From contig NC_035437.2 of assembly GCF_002127325.2 (NCBI RefSeq), positions 155,293,897 to 155,357,896 of the forward strand: 64,000 bases of DNA. The letters are read 5' to 3'. Position numbers and translations under genes: made by a program. Within the stretch, counting starts at the first letter, position 1; every line of letters starts with the position of its first letter. A model generated the notes under the pieces. That model did not search any database, had not been told where the DNA came from, and saw only the letters and a program-made list of their open reading frames with translations. This document shows, one piece after another, positions 44,142-55,691 of the stretch. This DNA is from Helianthus annuus. Taxonomy: Eukaryota; Streptophyta; Magnoliopsida; Asterales; Asteraceae.

Positions 44142-45438
44142 AAAGGCAAGGTCATTGCCTATGCTTCTCGTCAGTTAAAGGTGCACGAGAAGAACTACAC
44201 CACCCATGACTTGGAGTTGGGTGCCGTTGTATTTGCGCTAAAACTGTGGAGGCATTACTTGTATGGAACTAAGTGTGTGATCTATTCTGATCACAAAAGC
44301 CTTCAACATTTGTTTAATCAGAAGGACTTGAACATGAGGCAGCGACGTTGGATGGAAACTTTGAATGATTATGACTGTGAGATAAGATACCATCCTGGCA
44401 AGCCGAATGTAGTCGCCGATGCCTTAAGTCGAAAGGAAAGAGTGAAGCCTATAAGAATCAATGCCAAGAGCATTGAATTAAAGAATAGTTTGAATGAAAG
44501 GTTGTTAGCTGCACAGAAGGAAGCTGTACTTGAAGCTAACTATCCTGATGAAAAGCTAGGAGTAACTGAGGAGCAGTTATCCTATGGCAAGGACGGAATC
44601 CTAAGATTAAATGGTCGAATATGGTTTCCAGTTTATGAAGGACTTCGGGATGTTATCCTCCAGGAAGCCCACAGTTCTAAATATTCCGTTCATCCTGGAG
44701 CTGATAAGATGTACCAGGATCTGAAGGCAAACTATTGGTGGATAGGCTTGAAGAAGTCTATAGCTACCTATGTAGCCAAATGTTTGACGTGCGCACAAGT
44801 TAAAGCTGAACACCAAAAGCCGTCAGGTTTGCTACAACAGTCTGAGCTTCCCACCTGGAAGTGGGAGATGGTGACAATGGATTTTATCACCAAATTGCCG
44901 AAGACAAAGAAAGGAAATGATACTATAGTAGATAGACTGACTAAGTCAGCACATTTCCTACCCATCAAGGAGACTCATAGCTCCGACATATTAGCCCAGT
45001 TGTACGTAGATAAGATTGTATCCCTGCATGGCGTACCAGTGTCTATTATCTCGGACAGAGATACTAGATACACATCTCATTTTTGGAAAAGTTTCCAACA
45101 ATCTTTGGGCACGCGCTTAAATTTTAGTACGGCTTATCATCCTCAGACGGACGGGCAGAGTGAGCGTACAATTCAAACTTTGGAAGACATGCTTCGTGCA
45201 TGTGTGATTGACTTAGGTGGTAGTTGGGATAACCACCTGCCATTTATCGAGTTTTCCTATAACAATAGCTACCATACAAGCATTCAGGCTGCGCCTTTTG
45301 AGGCATTATATGGTAGGAAATGCAGAACGCCTATTTGTTGGGCAGAAGTAGGAGAAGCTCAGTTATCAGGACCTGATATAGTCCTTGAAACAACGGACAA
45401 GATTGTCCAAATTCGTGACCGCCTAAAAGCTGCCAGGG
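44142..45438 (+). pseudogene. RNase H end and integrase, truncated (element 2)
   Basis: 420 open codons: [49 protein letters not shown], then the integrase H-H-C-C ([26 protein letters not shown]), catalytic Asp ([10 protein letters not shown]), Asp ([13 protein letters not shown]) and Glu ([18 protein letters not shown]). A 3-codon deletion is visible at GNDTIVDRL. After IRDRLKAAR the frame runs into the LTR that starts at 45439 and stops at once. The GPY/F module and any chromodomain are missing. Confidence 0.9.
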
Positions 45439-46333
45439 TGTAACACCCTAGTTACTAATTAACGGTTTTATATGTAAATACCAACAATTAGATGTGTAGC
45501 TAAGACTACACATACTATAAAATACGGGTTTATTAAAACTTTTACAAATCATAAGTTATTCTACATAACGTGATCGAGTTCGTCGTTTAAAATTTACGGC
45601 GAGGCAATGTGCAGAAGCATGTATCTATATCGTGTTCGGTTCCTCGTTGAGCTTGATCGTCTTCCGGCATCCCAAAAGTACCTACATTTCATAAACATGA
45701 AATGCTTTAGTCATACAGGGTTTAAAGCGTAACTAATCGAGTCCGGGAAACAAAACTAGTTAAAATACATTTTTGTACAGGATCCACCGTAAAATACGGT
45801 GGATACCGTAATTTACGGTAGCTCCTGTTTCAAAATACTCCACCGTAAGGCAGGAGATAACTGCCGTAACATCTTCAGTCTCCACCGTAACTTACGGTGC
45901 CCACCGTAAGTTACGGTGGCCCCTGTATAAGATTCTTCCATTTTGTCGTTTTTGACACGAAAACTTTCGTATCTTTCAATCCGCTTGTCCGTTTGACCTA
46001 CCGTTTCTTCCTACGTGATTGTAATTTGATTCTCCACCTTATGGAGTTAAAATCCAACATTCGGTTCAACAAAGCTTTAGACTTTTAAGTCTTCGGCTTA
46101 TTACCCTTTTTATCAAATTTTGACCCATTCGATTTTTATCAAACAAACAAGTTTGTTTGACCCTTATCTCTCATAAACCTATTAAATTCAATGATGTTTA
46201 ACATAAAAGGTTCCAATTACAGGTTCATGTACCTCCTTAAACCCATTTTTACTCATATGCTTATTTTGACCCGTTAAGGGTATTTAAGCATATTTTAAGC
46301 ACAAACCGCTTTCATTCGTTTCTAAATACATAT
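45439..46333. repeat. LTR inserted in element 2 integrase, first part
   Basis: Begins TGTAACACCCTAG exactly where integrase homology breaks. It continues after the nested insertions at 62693 and beyond the window. Orientation is not certain. AATAAA-type words on the minus strand (TTTTAATAAACC near 45528) suggest that it is a minus-strand LTR whose 3' end is at 45439. It contains four perfect palindromes (45784-45919). Confidence 0.6.
45784..45919. repeat. cluster of four perfect palindromes in the 45439 LTR
   Basis: CCACCGTAAAATACGGTGG (45784-45802), TACCGTAATTTACGGTA (45804-45820), CACCGTAACTTACGGTG (45883-45899) and CCACCGTAAGTTACGGTGG (45901-45919). Arms are conserved and pair perfectly; only the central one to three bases vary. 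A decayed half (CACCGTAAGGCAGGAG..CTGCCGTAA) lies between. Confidence 0.9.
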
Positions 46334-48607
46334 TGTCACACCCGACCACGTAGGACAACAAACCGTGGCGGAAATGTCGGGGAGTGTTGCAACAGAAGCT
46401 GTTGTTTCACAACCATGGATACAAAATAGTTTTGTTTTATTGATAGAATTAATCATTTCATTTGTCTTAACACATAGAACAAACTAGTTTTATATCGTCT
46501 ATCATAGTTGTTATGTCACTAAGGCCTTGTCCAGATCCTATGTGACGCATGCATCCTAGAAATCAATCAAGCATCAACACCTGAAACATATGTAAAAACT
46601 TAGTCAGCAAAAAAATGCTGGCGAGTACATAGGTTTTATAAGAGTATCAGAATCATGGCTCGTTTATATGTTGCAGTACTTTATTAGACTACAAGAGTCA
46701 AAATACAAACCTTGTTTTGAAAAGTGTATTGCAACATAGTTAACCAACTCAAATCAAGTGGGTTATAGTTTGTAAAATCCCATAGCCATGCTTCTTAACC
46801 CAAAAACATTTGTTTTAGAAAACCAACTTGTAAAACATCTTGTAAAAATTCGTTAAAACTCGTATGGTTTATAACCTTTAGAAAACATCGTTTGTGTGAC
46901 ATCGTTTCAAAATCGTTTACCCAAGTGAACTAAATAACGCCACGGTATGTAATATATTGAAAACACTTATATATAAGAAGTACCAGCGGCGTATCTACCA
47001 TGTTTTCACCATATTACACCCGTCCCGTTATCTAAACACTAGCCAAAAACCAATCGTTTACCCAATTCATATAACTTGTTCAAATCGTTTTCAAATCGTT
47101 TCAAAATCGTTAACTTGTTTAAATCATTTAAAATCATCCTCGTTTTAATTGTGAAAACTTATTTATGGTCGTCTCGCTAACAACATTCAAACCTTCGTGA
47201 CTCGATCACCTCGCTTCTTGCTTCTAGAATTAACAAACCACCAAAGGGTAAGTTAACAAACATCAGATTCAGTCGCTACCCACAACCCCCACACATAACC
47301 ATGGGTGCAGTGCAATAACGGGATTTGTCAGATCCTATGGTACCATAACCTAATACTGGTCGGCTTGATCAATGCTAATGAATGTCATTTGTTATGTAAC
47401 TACAACCATCAAGTTTCGTTCACATTATTGAAATCGTTATTAGTTTAGTAAAAATCGTTTTAATCGTTTTTGAAATCATCGTTTAAACCTTGAAAACATT
47501 TCGTACATATGAATCACCCCAAAACATTTAAAAACAGTAAAATAGGGGAACTATGTAATCACATGGAATGCAAAGTATCTTCAATCAATAGAACTCAAGC
47601 AAACTCAAGCAAACCAGAGCAATCAAACAGCACCTAGTAATCGAATCGCTAGTCAAACAATAGACGCCTAAATCGGAAGATCGGACAGAATGAGGTCTTG
47701 TAAACCAAATGAGTGTTGGAACTCATGTGATATGGTTTAACAGAGCCTACATTCTAAAATTGAAACCTAACCTAAGTGCTTTCGACCCATTGCGACCCAT
47801 TAAGGTAGCTCACGCTACTTTAACGCGTCGTGCGCGCAAAAACGCGTTCGAGACGTCTAACTAGTCCTATGACAAGTATTATATGCCAAAACATGTTTAA
47901 TTATGTTACATAACAGTTACCTGACAAAAGTTTAGGTTACATATTCTTAATTACCAATTATGCATAAAAAGGGTATTTTGGTAATTTACCTAAGGCATAT
48001 AAACTACTTATCATACAACTACCTAAACTAGGTGACCATAAGGTATAACCTCGGAAGGTTATTCCCTATGATACTATGGTCGCTAAACATGTTTGGTCGG
48101 ATCCTAAAGATCGATCAAACGGGTCGTGTTCGAAAGTCTAAGCGGGTGTTTAGTCCGCTTGACTTACGACTCTACATAAGCGCTAATCTAAAAAGTGACG
48201 AGCTAAACATGCTAGAACATGTTTAGTTAAGTTAGAAAACAGGTTTTGATATCAAAACAAACGGTTACAAAATACGCGAGAAAACGCATTTTGGCCGAAA
48301 CTACTACTCGGTACTGAGTCTAGATAAGTGGTAATCAGTAGGTATAGTCACTAGGGACTATCACCATCGTGATTACGCTCACGTTATGAAGTTCAAACGA
48401 ACTTCGCATTGACCATAAACTGGTTAATGCAGAAAGTCAAACACAGTTTGACTTTAACGATAGACACGAACGAAAAACGCGAAAGAATACTTACAGAGGG
48501 TCCCATTAAGATTGAATTCCAAGTATTTCTCAGGTATGAAGTGATAATCACTCCAACTTAGAGAAAATCTCAGAATTCAAGTGAGGAATGAATGAAATGA
48601 AGGTGAG

Positions 48608-48616
48608 TATTTATAG
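48608..48616 (-). promoter_or_regulatory. TATA box of the 46334-62687 solo LTR
   Basis: Minus-strand CTATAAATA in the context CTCCTATAAATACTCACC. The Tat element inserted about 55 bp upstream of it, separating it from its upstream promoter half at 61643 and above. Confidence 0.55.
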
Positions 48617-48901
48617 GAGAGCTAGAACCGTTAGGATCGTTTATCGGGAAACGAGCTTCGATCTAGACCCTTGAAGGGGTATGGTCCCAGATCTCGCGTC
48701 AGCATCGACCGCGAGTGACCATTACCCTTATCAAAACCCCCACCAGCCAACAACCTACTTGTGCCCATGCGAGAACGCGTCGACACAAGGGTTGAATCCA
48801 ATCTATCTAGTGATGAAGGAGGACTTACCTGGAACATGAAAACGGTAGAGTGATGCGACATAGCATCACATCTGGTGTATGAAAACGTAAGTATTCACAG
48901 C

Positions 48902-49082
48902 GATGCGGCCTCGCACCGCGTCCAGTGAACACTTCTATCAATACAAGGAAGCTGGATAACAGCAACAGTCACCACAGGCGACGATGCGGCCAGCACCGCA
49001 TCTCGCGTATTTCTTGATCACAAGCAAGAGACGCGATAACATCAGATGTTACCGCAGGCAGCGATGCGGCTCGCACCGCATC
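48902..49082 (+). repeat. 80-bp spaced GATGCGG/CCGCATC hairpins (5' LTR)
   Basis: Three stems with 7-bp arms and 6-7 base loops: 48902-48922 (second arm CCGCGTC, one G-T pair), 48983-49002 and 49063-49082. The spacing is 81 and 80 bp. The sequence between them is only weakly similar, so the hairpins are the conserved part. The same set occurs in the 3' LTR (60993-61173). Confidence 0.85.
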
Positions 49083-49263
49083 CTATATGCTCAACAAGTG
49101 GGACTGACACCACAGTGCAAGTGGAACCAATGGCAGTCACCTGTCAGGGCTACGTAAGCAACGGACTGACGTGGCATAACATCCACAACCGACAAGCCTG
49201 ACACACCTGCAAAGGTGCAGCACGTCGTCAGTCCGTCCATCATCCTGCTCCTTCACTCCTCGG

Positions 49264-49272
49264 CTATAAATA
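49264..49272 (+). promoter_or_regulatory. TATA box of the element 3 5' LTR
   Basis: CTATAAATA in the context CTCGGCTATAAATACCAACC. In the 3' LTR the same site reads CTATAACTA (near 61355), so only the 5' copy keeps the consensus. Confidence 0.7.
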
Positions 49273-49552
49273 CCAACCCCAAACCAGGTTTGAGGTATCT
49301 CTTCACAACTCTCTCACTACTACTACTACTATCATACTTTGCTTCCCAAGCAGATTACTGATTCTTACGCCGGAGAGTGGTAACAAGGAGCACCCCCCCA
49401 CCCCATCCTCCTTGTTACGAGTCACGGTTTGTTTCCTTGTGCAGGAGATCAACCCACCGGTGATCCAGCCAGCGATCCTCGAGAGGAAGGGATTAACCCT
49501 TCTTGACGAGACCAGTGAGTTAACCCTGCCCGGTTAACCATTGTTTCATCAT

Positions 49553-49570
49553 TGGCGCCCACCGCTACTC
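49553..49570 (+). other. primer-binding site region of element 3
   Basis: TTGGCGCCCACCGC starts one base after the LTR. Tat elements typically have a TGGCGCC-type PBS here. The priming tRNA cannot be named with confidence. Confidence 0.7.
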
Positions 49571-49610
49571 TTAGCATTTTTCAAACCATCCTTTTCCCTC
49601 TCTCACGATC

Positions 49611-51935
49611 ATGACTGATCACCAAAACAACACTGGGGATAACCAAAATCCCACAAATCTAAGTCCGGTAGGGGTCAATCCCTCAACATCGCAACCCGGA
49701 CACATCGGCACGTCCACACAAAGGGGTCCCTCCCTTACGTTTGGACATGACCTATCACAGTACGCATCTGTGATCCCACCAGGCATCGACGTTCATGCCT
49801 GGTACGACCAGCAGGCAGCCTTGCTGACAGCAACATACAACCGCGCTTGTGCGGAAGCGCAGATACAAGCTGGGCCCACCCCAGCACCGCACACCCCTGC
49901 CGATCGTATTTTACAATACGAAGGCCGGGCACATTCACGTCTAGCTTCGAGAAGCAGACGTGAAGACCGCGGATCATCTTACTGTTCGGTCCACACAATC
50001 AACGAGGATGATTCCGCGTACGGGTCCCACTCCAGGGGACCAGTACATACCTGCCTAGGTCCTTACGTTGAGGACAGGCAACGATCCGCATCCCGACATG
50101 GCTCTGGAATTCAGAGCCGGTTGGGCCCACAGCCATACACCGAAGGGTATGGTCGTACCGACCCGGACGACCATACATATTATGGGGATTCGCATAACAC
50201 CTGCAGCAGACTGGGAGGAAGCAACTATGTTCCTCCCACTCACCCCCGCAGTACATACCTCAGGGTTGCAAAGCGCCCTGAGAATAAAGCCTACAGACCA
50301 AAGGCTGCGGCCGAAAACTCCAAATTCGCCCCACGGATTGCCCGCGCCCATGTCACTACAACAAAGTTCCCATTCAATGTTGGGAAATAAAGTGGTTCGA
50401 CCGACCCGGACGACCACATGAACATTTTCATGGGTGCGGGGTGCAATGGCCAGTGGGATGAACCCACTTGGTGTAATTTTTTCCCCCAGACCCTCACGGG
50501 CCTGGCCAGGGCATGGTTCGATTCTTTGCCAGTAGGATCACTGGAATCATTCGAGGACTTGCACGCCAAGTTCCTCGCCCATTTTAGCCAGCAACGACGC
50601 CACGAACGTGATTCGATTGACGTCATGAATATCTGGCGTAGGGACGACTAATCTATCGAAGCATTCGTCGTCCGTTACAACAAAGAGTGCCTGGAGATAG
50701 GTGACGTGGCAGACCAAATGGCACGGAACCACTTCATCAAGGCCGTCAGGGACAAGCAGATGGTCATGACCATCTCTGGAAAGGAGGGCTTGCCTAAAAA
50801 ATGGGAAGATGTCATGACCGCGGTCAAGACATATGCCCAGACGCAGCGGTCTCTTGAACAGCACCTGGCAAAGGCACAGCCCCAAGCCGAAACCTCTTAC
50901 CAAGGGTCCAAGCGTAACAACAAACGCAACAGGGACGCGGGAAATCGCGACAGTATTTCTAAACCATACTTCCCGCGAACCAACCCGTTTGACCCAAGAA
51001 ACCATAACGCCCAACGGGACAACCGGGCGTCAAAGAAAGATTCTCGGGACCGCAACTGGACCGAGATCACTATGTCGCCAAGCGAGGTCCTTCTGGCGGA
51101 GCCGCAATTCCTGCGACCGGCCCAACCAATGAAGTCCAAGAAAAATCAGGATCTCACACTCTACTGTGAGTATCACAAAGACTCGGGCCACACCACCAAC
51201 AACTGCATCAGTCTCCGGCTGGAGATCGAGCGAGCCTTAAAAGTGGGGAAACTGCAACATCTTTTGCCAGGTGGACAAAAACCCACCAAGCGCATCACCC
51301 CTCACGGCGAAGGTACCTCCTCCGGGAAGAAAACCATGTACGTGGCCTCCACCCACATGATCAACGGAGGCAAAGGTAGGCCGCGCAAAGCGGCGAGAAG
51401 GCCGGACAATGACTGGAAAAACGAGCAAGTCGTCTTTCCAAAAGTTCGAGGCGGACCGCGCGATAGGCGCGCCGTCGTTATTACAGGCCAACTGGCACAC
51501 TACTGCACCGAGCGTCTATTCATCGACCCGGGCAGTACTTCTGACATAATCTACGAACAATGCTTCAACCAGTTTGACCAGGAGGACAAAGATCGGTTGC
51601 AAGTAGTAGATTACCCATTGGCTGGGTTCGCAGGGGAAACTGTCTTTCCCCTGGGCCAGATCACCTTTCCTGTGCGTCTGACCAGCGGAAGACACACAAG
51701 AACAGAAGAGGTAAACTTCATGGTTTTACCTCACACCTCTAGATATGACGTACTCCTTGGGAGAGAATCCCAGGGAGATTTTAATATGATTACATCCGTC
51801 CCCCACTCTGCTGTCGGTTTTCCAACCGAATCGGGGATCGCGATAATCTACGCACGAAGGGACGTCATGATGTCGGACGAAATACGTCCGACCAAGGTCG
51901 CAAGGCCCACCCCCAACAACCAACCAGAAAAATGA
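49611..51935 (+). pseudogene. gag and protease of element 3 (two in-frame stops)
   Basis: The frame starts MTDHQNNTGDNQ and is interrupted by TAA at 50388-50390 and TAA at 50649-50651, but the reading frame is kept to 51935. The first 250 codons are Ser/Arg/Gly-rich with no known fold. The gag domain lies at about 50420-50870 (ARAWFDSLPVGSLESFEDL, FLAHFSQQRRHE, RYNKECLEIGDVADQMA). A Tat-type CX2H knuckle-like motif follows (YCEYHKDSGHTTNNC). The aspartic protease is near 51520 (LFIDPGSTSDIIY), with the DPGS form usual in this lineage rather than DTGA. Confidence 0.88.
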
Positions 51936-53283
51936 GTTCTCAACGCAAGATACCCAGAACAAAAGGTTACCTTGGGTCACGCCTTGTCCCCGACCACAAA
52001 AGCGCACCTGAAGCAGCTTCTCTTCAGGAACCAAGACATTTTCGCATGGACACCCGCAGACATGACAGGCGCGTGATATTGCGCAACATCACTTGAATAC
52101 CTTGCCAGGTGTCAAGCCGGTGATCCAAGGCCAACGCCACCTTGGATCCGCTAAAAACCAGGCGATGCAAGAGCAGGTCGAAGAACTGCTCTCCGCAGGC
52201 ATCCTGTGGGAAGTTAAATACCAGACTTGGTTATCCAACCCAGTCATGGTAGAGAAACCATCCGGGGGCTGGCGCATGTGTGTCGATTACAAGGACCTCA
52301 ACAAAGCCTGCCCCAAGGATTGTTACGCACTTTCAGAAATCGACGAAAAGGTCGATAATCTCGCACCATTCAGATGGAAGTGTTTCCTCGATTGCTACAA
52401 AGGGTACCATCAGGTACAAATGGCAATCAAGGATGAAGACAAAACGGCATTCCGGACTCCTACCGGAAATTACTGTTATACAAAAATGCCGTTTGGTTTG
52501 CGCAACGCGGGCGCAACTTATCAAAAACTGATGAATGACACTTTCCGCGGGCAAATAAGCAAAAGTGTCGAAATCTACAAGGACGACCTAGTCGTCATGA
52601 GCATGGAAGAGGATACCATGCTCACAGACATTGACAGAACATTCCAGACTCTGCGAAGCGTTAACATAAAGCTTAATCCAGGGAAATGCTCGTTTGGAAT
52701 GGAAGAAGGCAAATTCCTTGGATTCATCGTGACTAAAGATGGATTCAAGGTAAACCCGGAGAAAGTTCAGGCGATCGAGCGCATGCCATCGCCTTCAACG
52801 ATGAAAGATATGCAACGACTGGCCGGCAGGCTAGCAGCACTCAACAGATTCTTAGCCAACCATGCAGCTAAGTCTTATCCTTTCATCAAGACCCTGCGGA
52901 ACTGTTTAAAGAAAGAACAATTCCAGTGGACCGCAGAGACTGACAACGCTTTCTGGGAAATGAAGGAGTGTTTGATACAACTCCCAACTTTAACCGCACC
53001 ACGCAAGGATGAGCCACTCATATTATACCTATCCGCCGCGGACAACGCGGTGGGTGCGGTATTGATAGTGGAACGTGAGGGGGTTCAAACACCCAACTAT
53101 TATATCAGCAAGATGCTCAACGACCCAGAGACGAGATACTCAATAATGGAGAAGTTGGTGTTAGCATTGGTGCACGCTTCAAGGCGGTTGCGACGCTACT
53201 TCGCAAATCACGTCATCACAGTGCTAACCAATTACAGGATCGGCCCGATCCTATATACAAACCTGACATCTCTGGGAGATTAG
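51936..53283 (+). pseudogene. reverse transcriptase and first RNase H of element 3
   Basis: After the TGA at 51933-51935 the same frame continues (ARYPEQKVTLG..NQDIFAW) to a shift near 52075. From 52093 it has 396 open codons: GVKPVIQGQRHLGSAKNQAM, WRMCVDYKDLNKACPKDCYA, DCYKGYHQVQMAIKDEDKTAF, MPFGLRNAGATYQKLMN, and the catalytic box reads IYKDDLVVMS (YKDD at 52575-52586). The RNase H follows (LYLSAADNAVGAVL, SIMEKLVLALVHASRRLR) and ends at a shift near 53270. Confidence 0.9.
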
Positions 53284-54056
53284 CAAAATGGGCAATAGAG
53301 TTGGGCGCACACACGCTGAACTACAAACCGCGCCCCGCAATTAAAAGCCAAATCTTAGCTGATTTCGCCGCCGAAGTACCGGTGAATCGCATCCAAGAAT
53401 GCGAAGAAGCACAAAACCCTGCACCAACGCCATCTTCCTCAGAAACCTGGGCACTATTCACCGATGGTGCCTCCAACGAGGAAGGAGCGGGCGCAGGTCT
53501 ACGACTCGTCAGCCCCGATGGTCAAGAGCTTACGTATGCAATCCGCCTCGATTTCAAAAGCACAAACAACGAGGCCGAATATGAAGCCCTACTGGCAGGA
53601 CTACGTTTAGCAGTTAAACTCGGCATGCAACATCTGGAAGCACACGTCGACTCTTTGTTAGTTGCAGGACAGATACGCGGCGACTATGCGGCAAAGGGGG
53701 ATATCATGATCCTCTACCTCGAGCAAGCCCTGCAACTAACATCAAAGTTCACTTCGTTTAATATCCGACATATTAACAAGAGTGAAAACAAATCCGCAGA
53801 TGCACTCTCCAAACTTGCATCCACCAGCTTCCAACACCTGGAAAAGGAAATACGTATCGAAATTCTACAAAATCCTTCAGTACCCCTGCGCCAGGTCAAC
53901 GTCATCCAATACGGGACAACGTCGTGGATGACACCAATTGTTGCATATTTGCAATCAGGTGTGACTCCCGAAAGCAAATCGGAGGCACGCAAGCTACAAT
54001 ACAAAGCGTGCCATTATCAAATGGGAGACGGTATCTTATACCGCAATCATACCTAG
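53284..54056 (+). pseudogene. second, archaeal-type RNase H domain (aRH) of element 3
   Basis: A frame of 251 codons from 53301. After a linker (HTLNYKPRPAIKSQILADFAAE) comes a full RNase H fold with acidic active-site residues: ALFTDGASNEEGAGAG (Asp), TNNEAEYEALLAGL (Glu), AHVDSLLVAGQIRGDY (Asp) and NKSADALSKLA (Asp). An additional aRH between the normal RNase H and integrase is known from the Tat lineage and is thought to complement RNA-primer removal. It is shifted from both the upstream RNase H and the downstream integrase. Confidence 0.9.
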
Positions 54057-55156
54057 GGCCACTACTACGATGCGTCAACCCCCAGGATGCCACATACCTC
54101 ATCAGAGAGATACATGAGGGTATGTGCGGCATACACGCAGGACCACGCATGGTAGTGGCCAAAATCATGAATGCTGGGTATTACTGGCCCGGCATGCACC
54201 TGGACGCCGTCAAAGAGCTGCGCAAATGTATCAACTGTCAACGACATGCTCCAAAAACTTTGCGCCCCAAAAACAACCTGATCCCGGTCACCACCGCATG
54301 GCCCTTCCAGAAATGGGCAATCGACGTTGTGGGACCTTTCCCTGACGCACCAGGTGCAGTCAAATTTATCATAGTAGCGGTTGATTACTTCACAAAATGG
54401 GTAGAGGCAAAACCGCTCGCCTCAACCACTGCTATGATAACAAGAAAATTCATATGGGAACACATCATCTGCCGTTTCGGTCTACCAATGTGCATCGTTA
54501 CCGATAATGGCACCAACTTTGCTGCTGACGAATTTCAAAAATGGCTAGAAGAACTACACATTGAACACATATTCTCATCCGTGGCACATCCGCAAGGAAA
54601 CGGCCAAGTTGAGAGTATCAACAAAAGTCTGGTCGAGGGCATCAAAGCAAGGTTGGGAACAGCCAGGCATGGCTGGGTCGATGAACTCCCAAGTATCCTA
54701 TGGGCTCACCGCACAAGCCCAAAAACAAGCAATGGGGAAACACCCTTCAGCCTAGTCTATGGCTCAGAAGCGGTGATCCCCGCGGAAGTAGGCCTCCCTT
54801 CACCCAGAATGTTGGCTATTGAAAAAATAGACAACAGTATGGAACGCAGGATCGACTTAGACCTTTTGGAAGAAAGGCGTGAAAACGCTGCCATCAATGA
54901 GGCTAAGTACAAATCCAAACTGGAAAAGTACTACAACTCGCGTGTCCGCGTTTGTACTTTCAACCCGGGAGACTACGTCCTCCGTGACAATGAAGCATCT
55001 AATGCTGAACGCCCAGGGAAACTTGCCCCCAAGTGGGAAGGACCCTACCTCATCAATGAGGTCTTGGGAAAAGGCGCGTACAAATTGCAAACGTTAGAAG
55101 GCGAACCTATCGCACGAACATGGAACGCACAACAGCTCAGACGCTGTTACATGTAA
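54020..55156 (+). pseudogene. integrase of element 3
   Basis: The frame contains the zinc-binding H-H-C-C (IHEGMCGIHAGPRMV..CINCQRH). The catalytic Asp follows at KWAIDVVGPFPD, the second at CIVTDNGTNFAADEF and the Glu at PQGNGQVESINKSLVEG. Then come HRTSPKTSNGETPFSLVYG and a C-terminal region (FNPGDYVLRD..KWEGPYLINEVLGKGAYKL) ending NAQQLRRCYM. There is no chromodomain. From about 54026 to the stop at 55156 it is open and all catalytic residues are present. It is shifted from the aRH frame, so it would not be made as part of one polyprotein in this copy. Confidence 0.92.
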
Positions 55157-55691
55157 GCCATGTTTTTACATTTTCATGTAACCTATCGGGCCGCAGGCCA
55201 TTTGCAATTAAATAAACGAACGATTCAATGCAATATTGTTTGTTACTACTATTACAAATGCGTGTTCCACTTTGCGGTATCCGCAAAAACAGATTGGCAA
55301 AATCTTCATTCGCGATACCCACACAAAGTGTCAACCACACACAAATATTGTAATAGGCCAGCAAAAGGCAGAATATCAAGTGTCTATCCGGCTGGATAGA
55401 CAAGTTTTTACAAAACTTACACAATTCCTAAACCCTAAAAAGGTAAATAATGGAATTAACGCGTACTCATACGACAAAGGTATGGAGTATACTTGACCCC
55501 ATTCACAAATGGGTAAAGTTCCGCATATATACGTTCAAACATGCAAGAATTAAAAACACTTGTACAAATTGAACAACAAACTTTATATTCAAAAAATTCA
55601 AGCACCCACGCGATGCTTAATGGATTTACATAGAGTTTTCCACATTTACAAAAGGAAAGCAAAAAAGGGGGCACACTAGCCAACCTAAACC
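55157..55691. other. convergent 3' ends of sense pol and antisense gene
   Basis: A 535-bp AT-rich spacer between the pol stop and the antisense gene stop. AATAAA at about 55210 on the plus strand could serve as polyadenylation signal for sense RNA. No gene seen. Confidence 0.5.

Larger units (their letters stand above)
35697..45438 (+). mobile_element. Del/Tekay-type Ty3 element, 3'-truncated in the window (element 2)
   Basis: Plus strand: 5' LTR 35697-39302, PBS 39306-39318, upstream ORF 39490-40528, gag 41346-42600, zinc knuckles-PR-RT 42322-43740, RNase H 43850-44420, IN up to 45438. It inserts into LINE ORF1. Integrase breaks off after the Glu motif, where another LTR starts at 45439, so the chromodomain, the PPT and the 3' LTR are outside the window or lost. 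Several stops and shifts make it defective. Confidence 0.9.
48672..49551 (+). repeat. 5' LTR of element 3
   Basis: Starts TGAAGGGGTATGG and ends CATTGTTTCATCA. A TATA box (CTATAAATA, 49264-49272) precedes the probable transcript start. Three hairpin units of GATGCGG..CCGCATC occur at 48902, 48983 and 49063. It differs from the 3' LTR by about 16 substitutions and a few indels in the ACT and C-runs. Confidence 0.93.
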
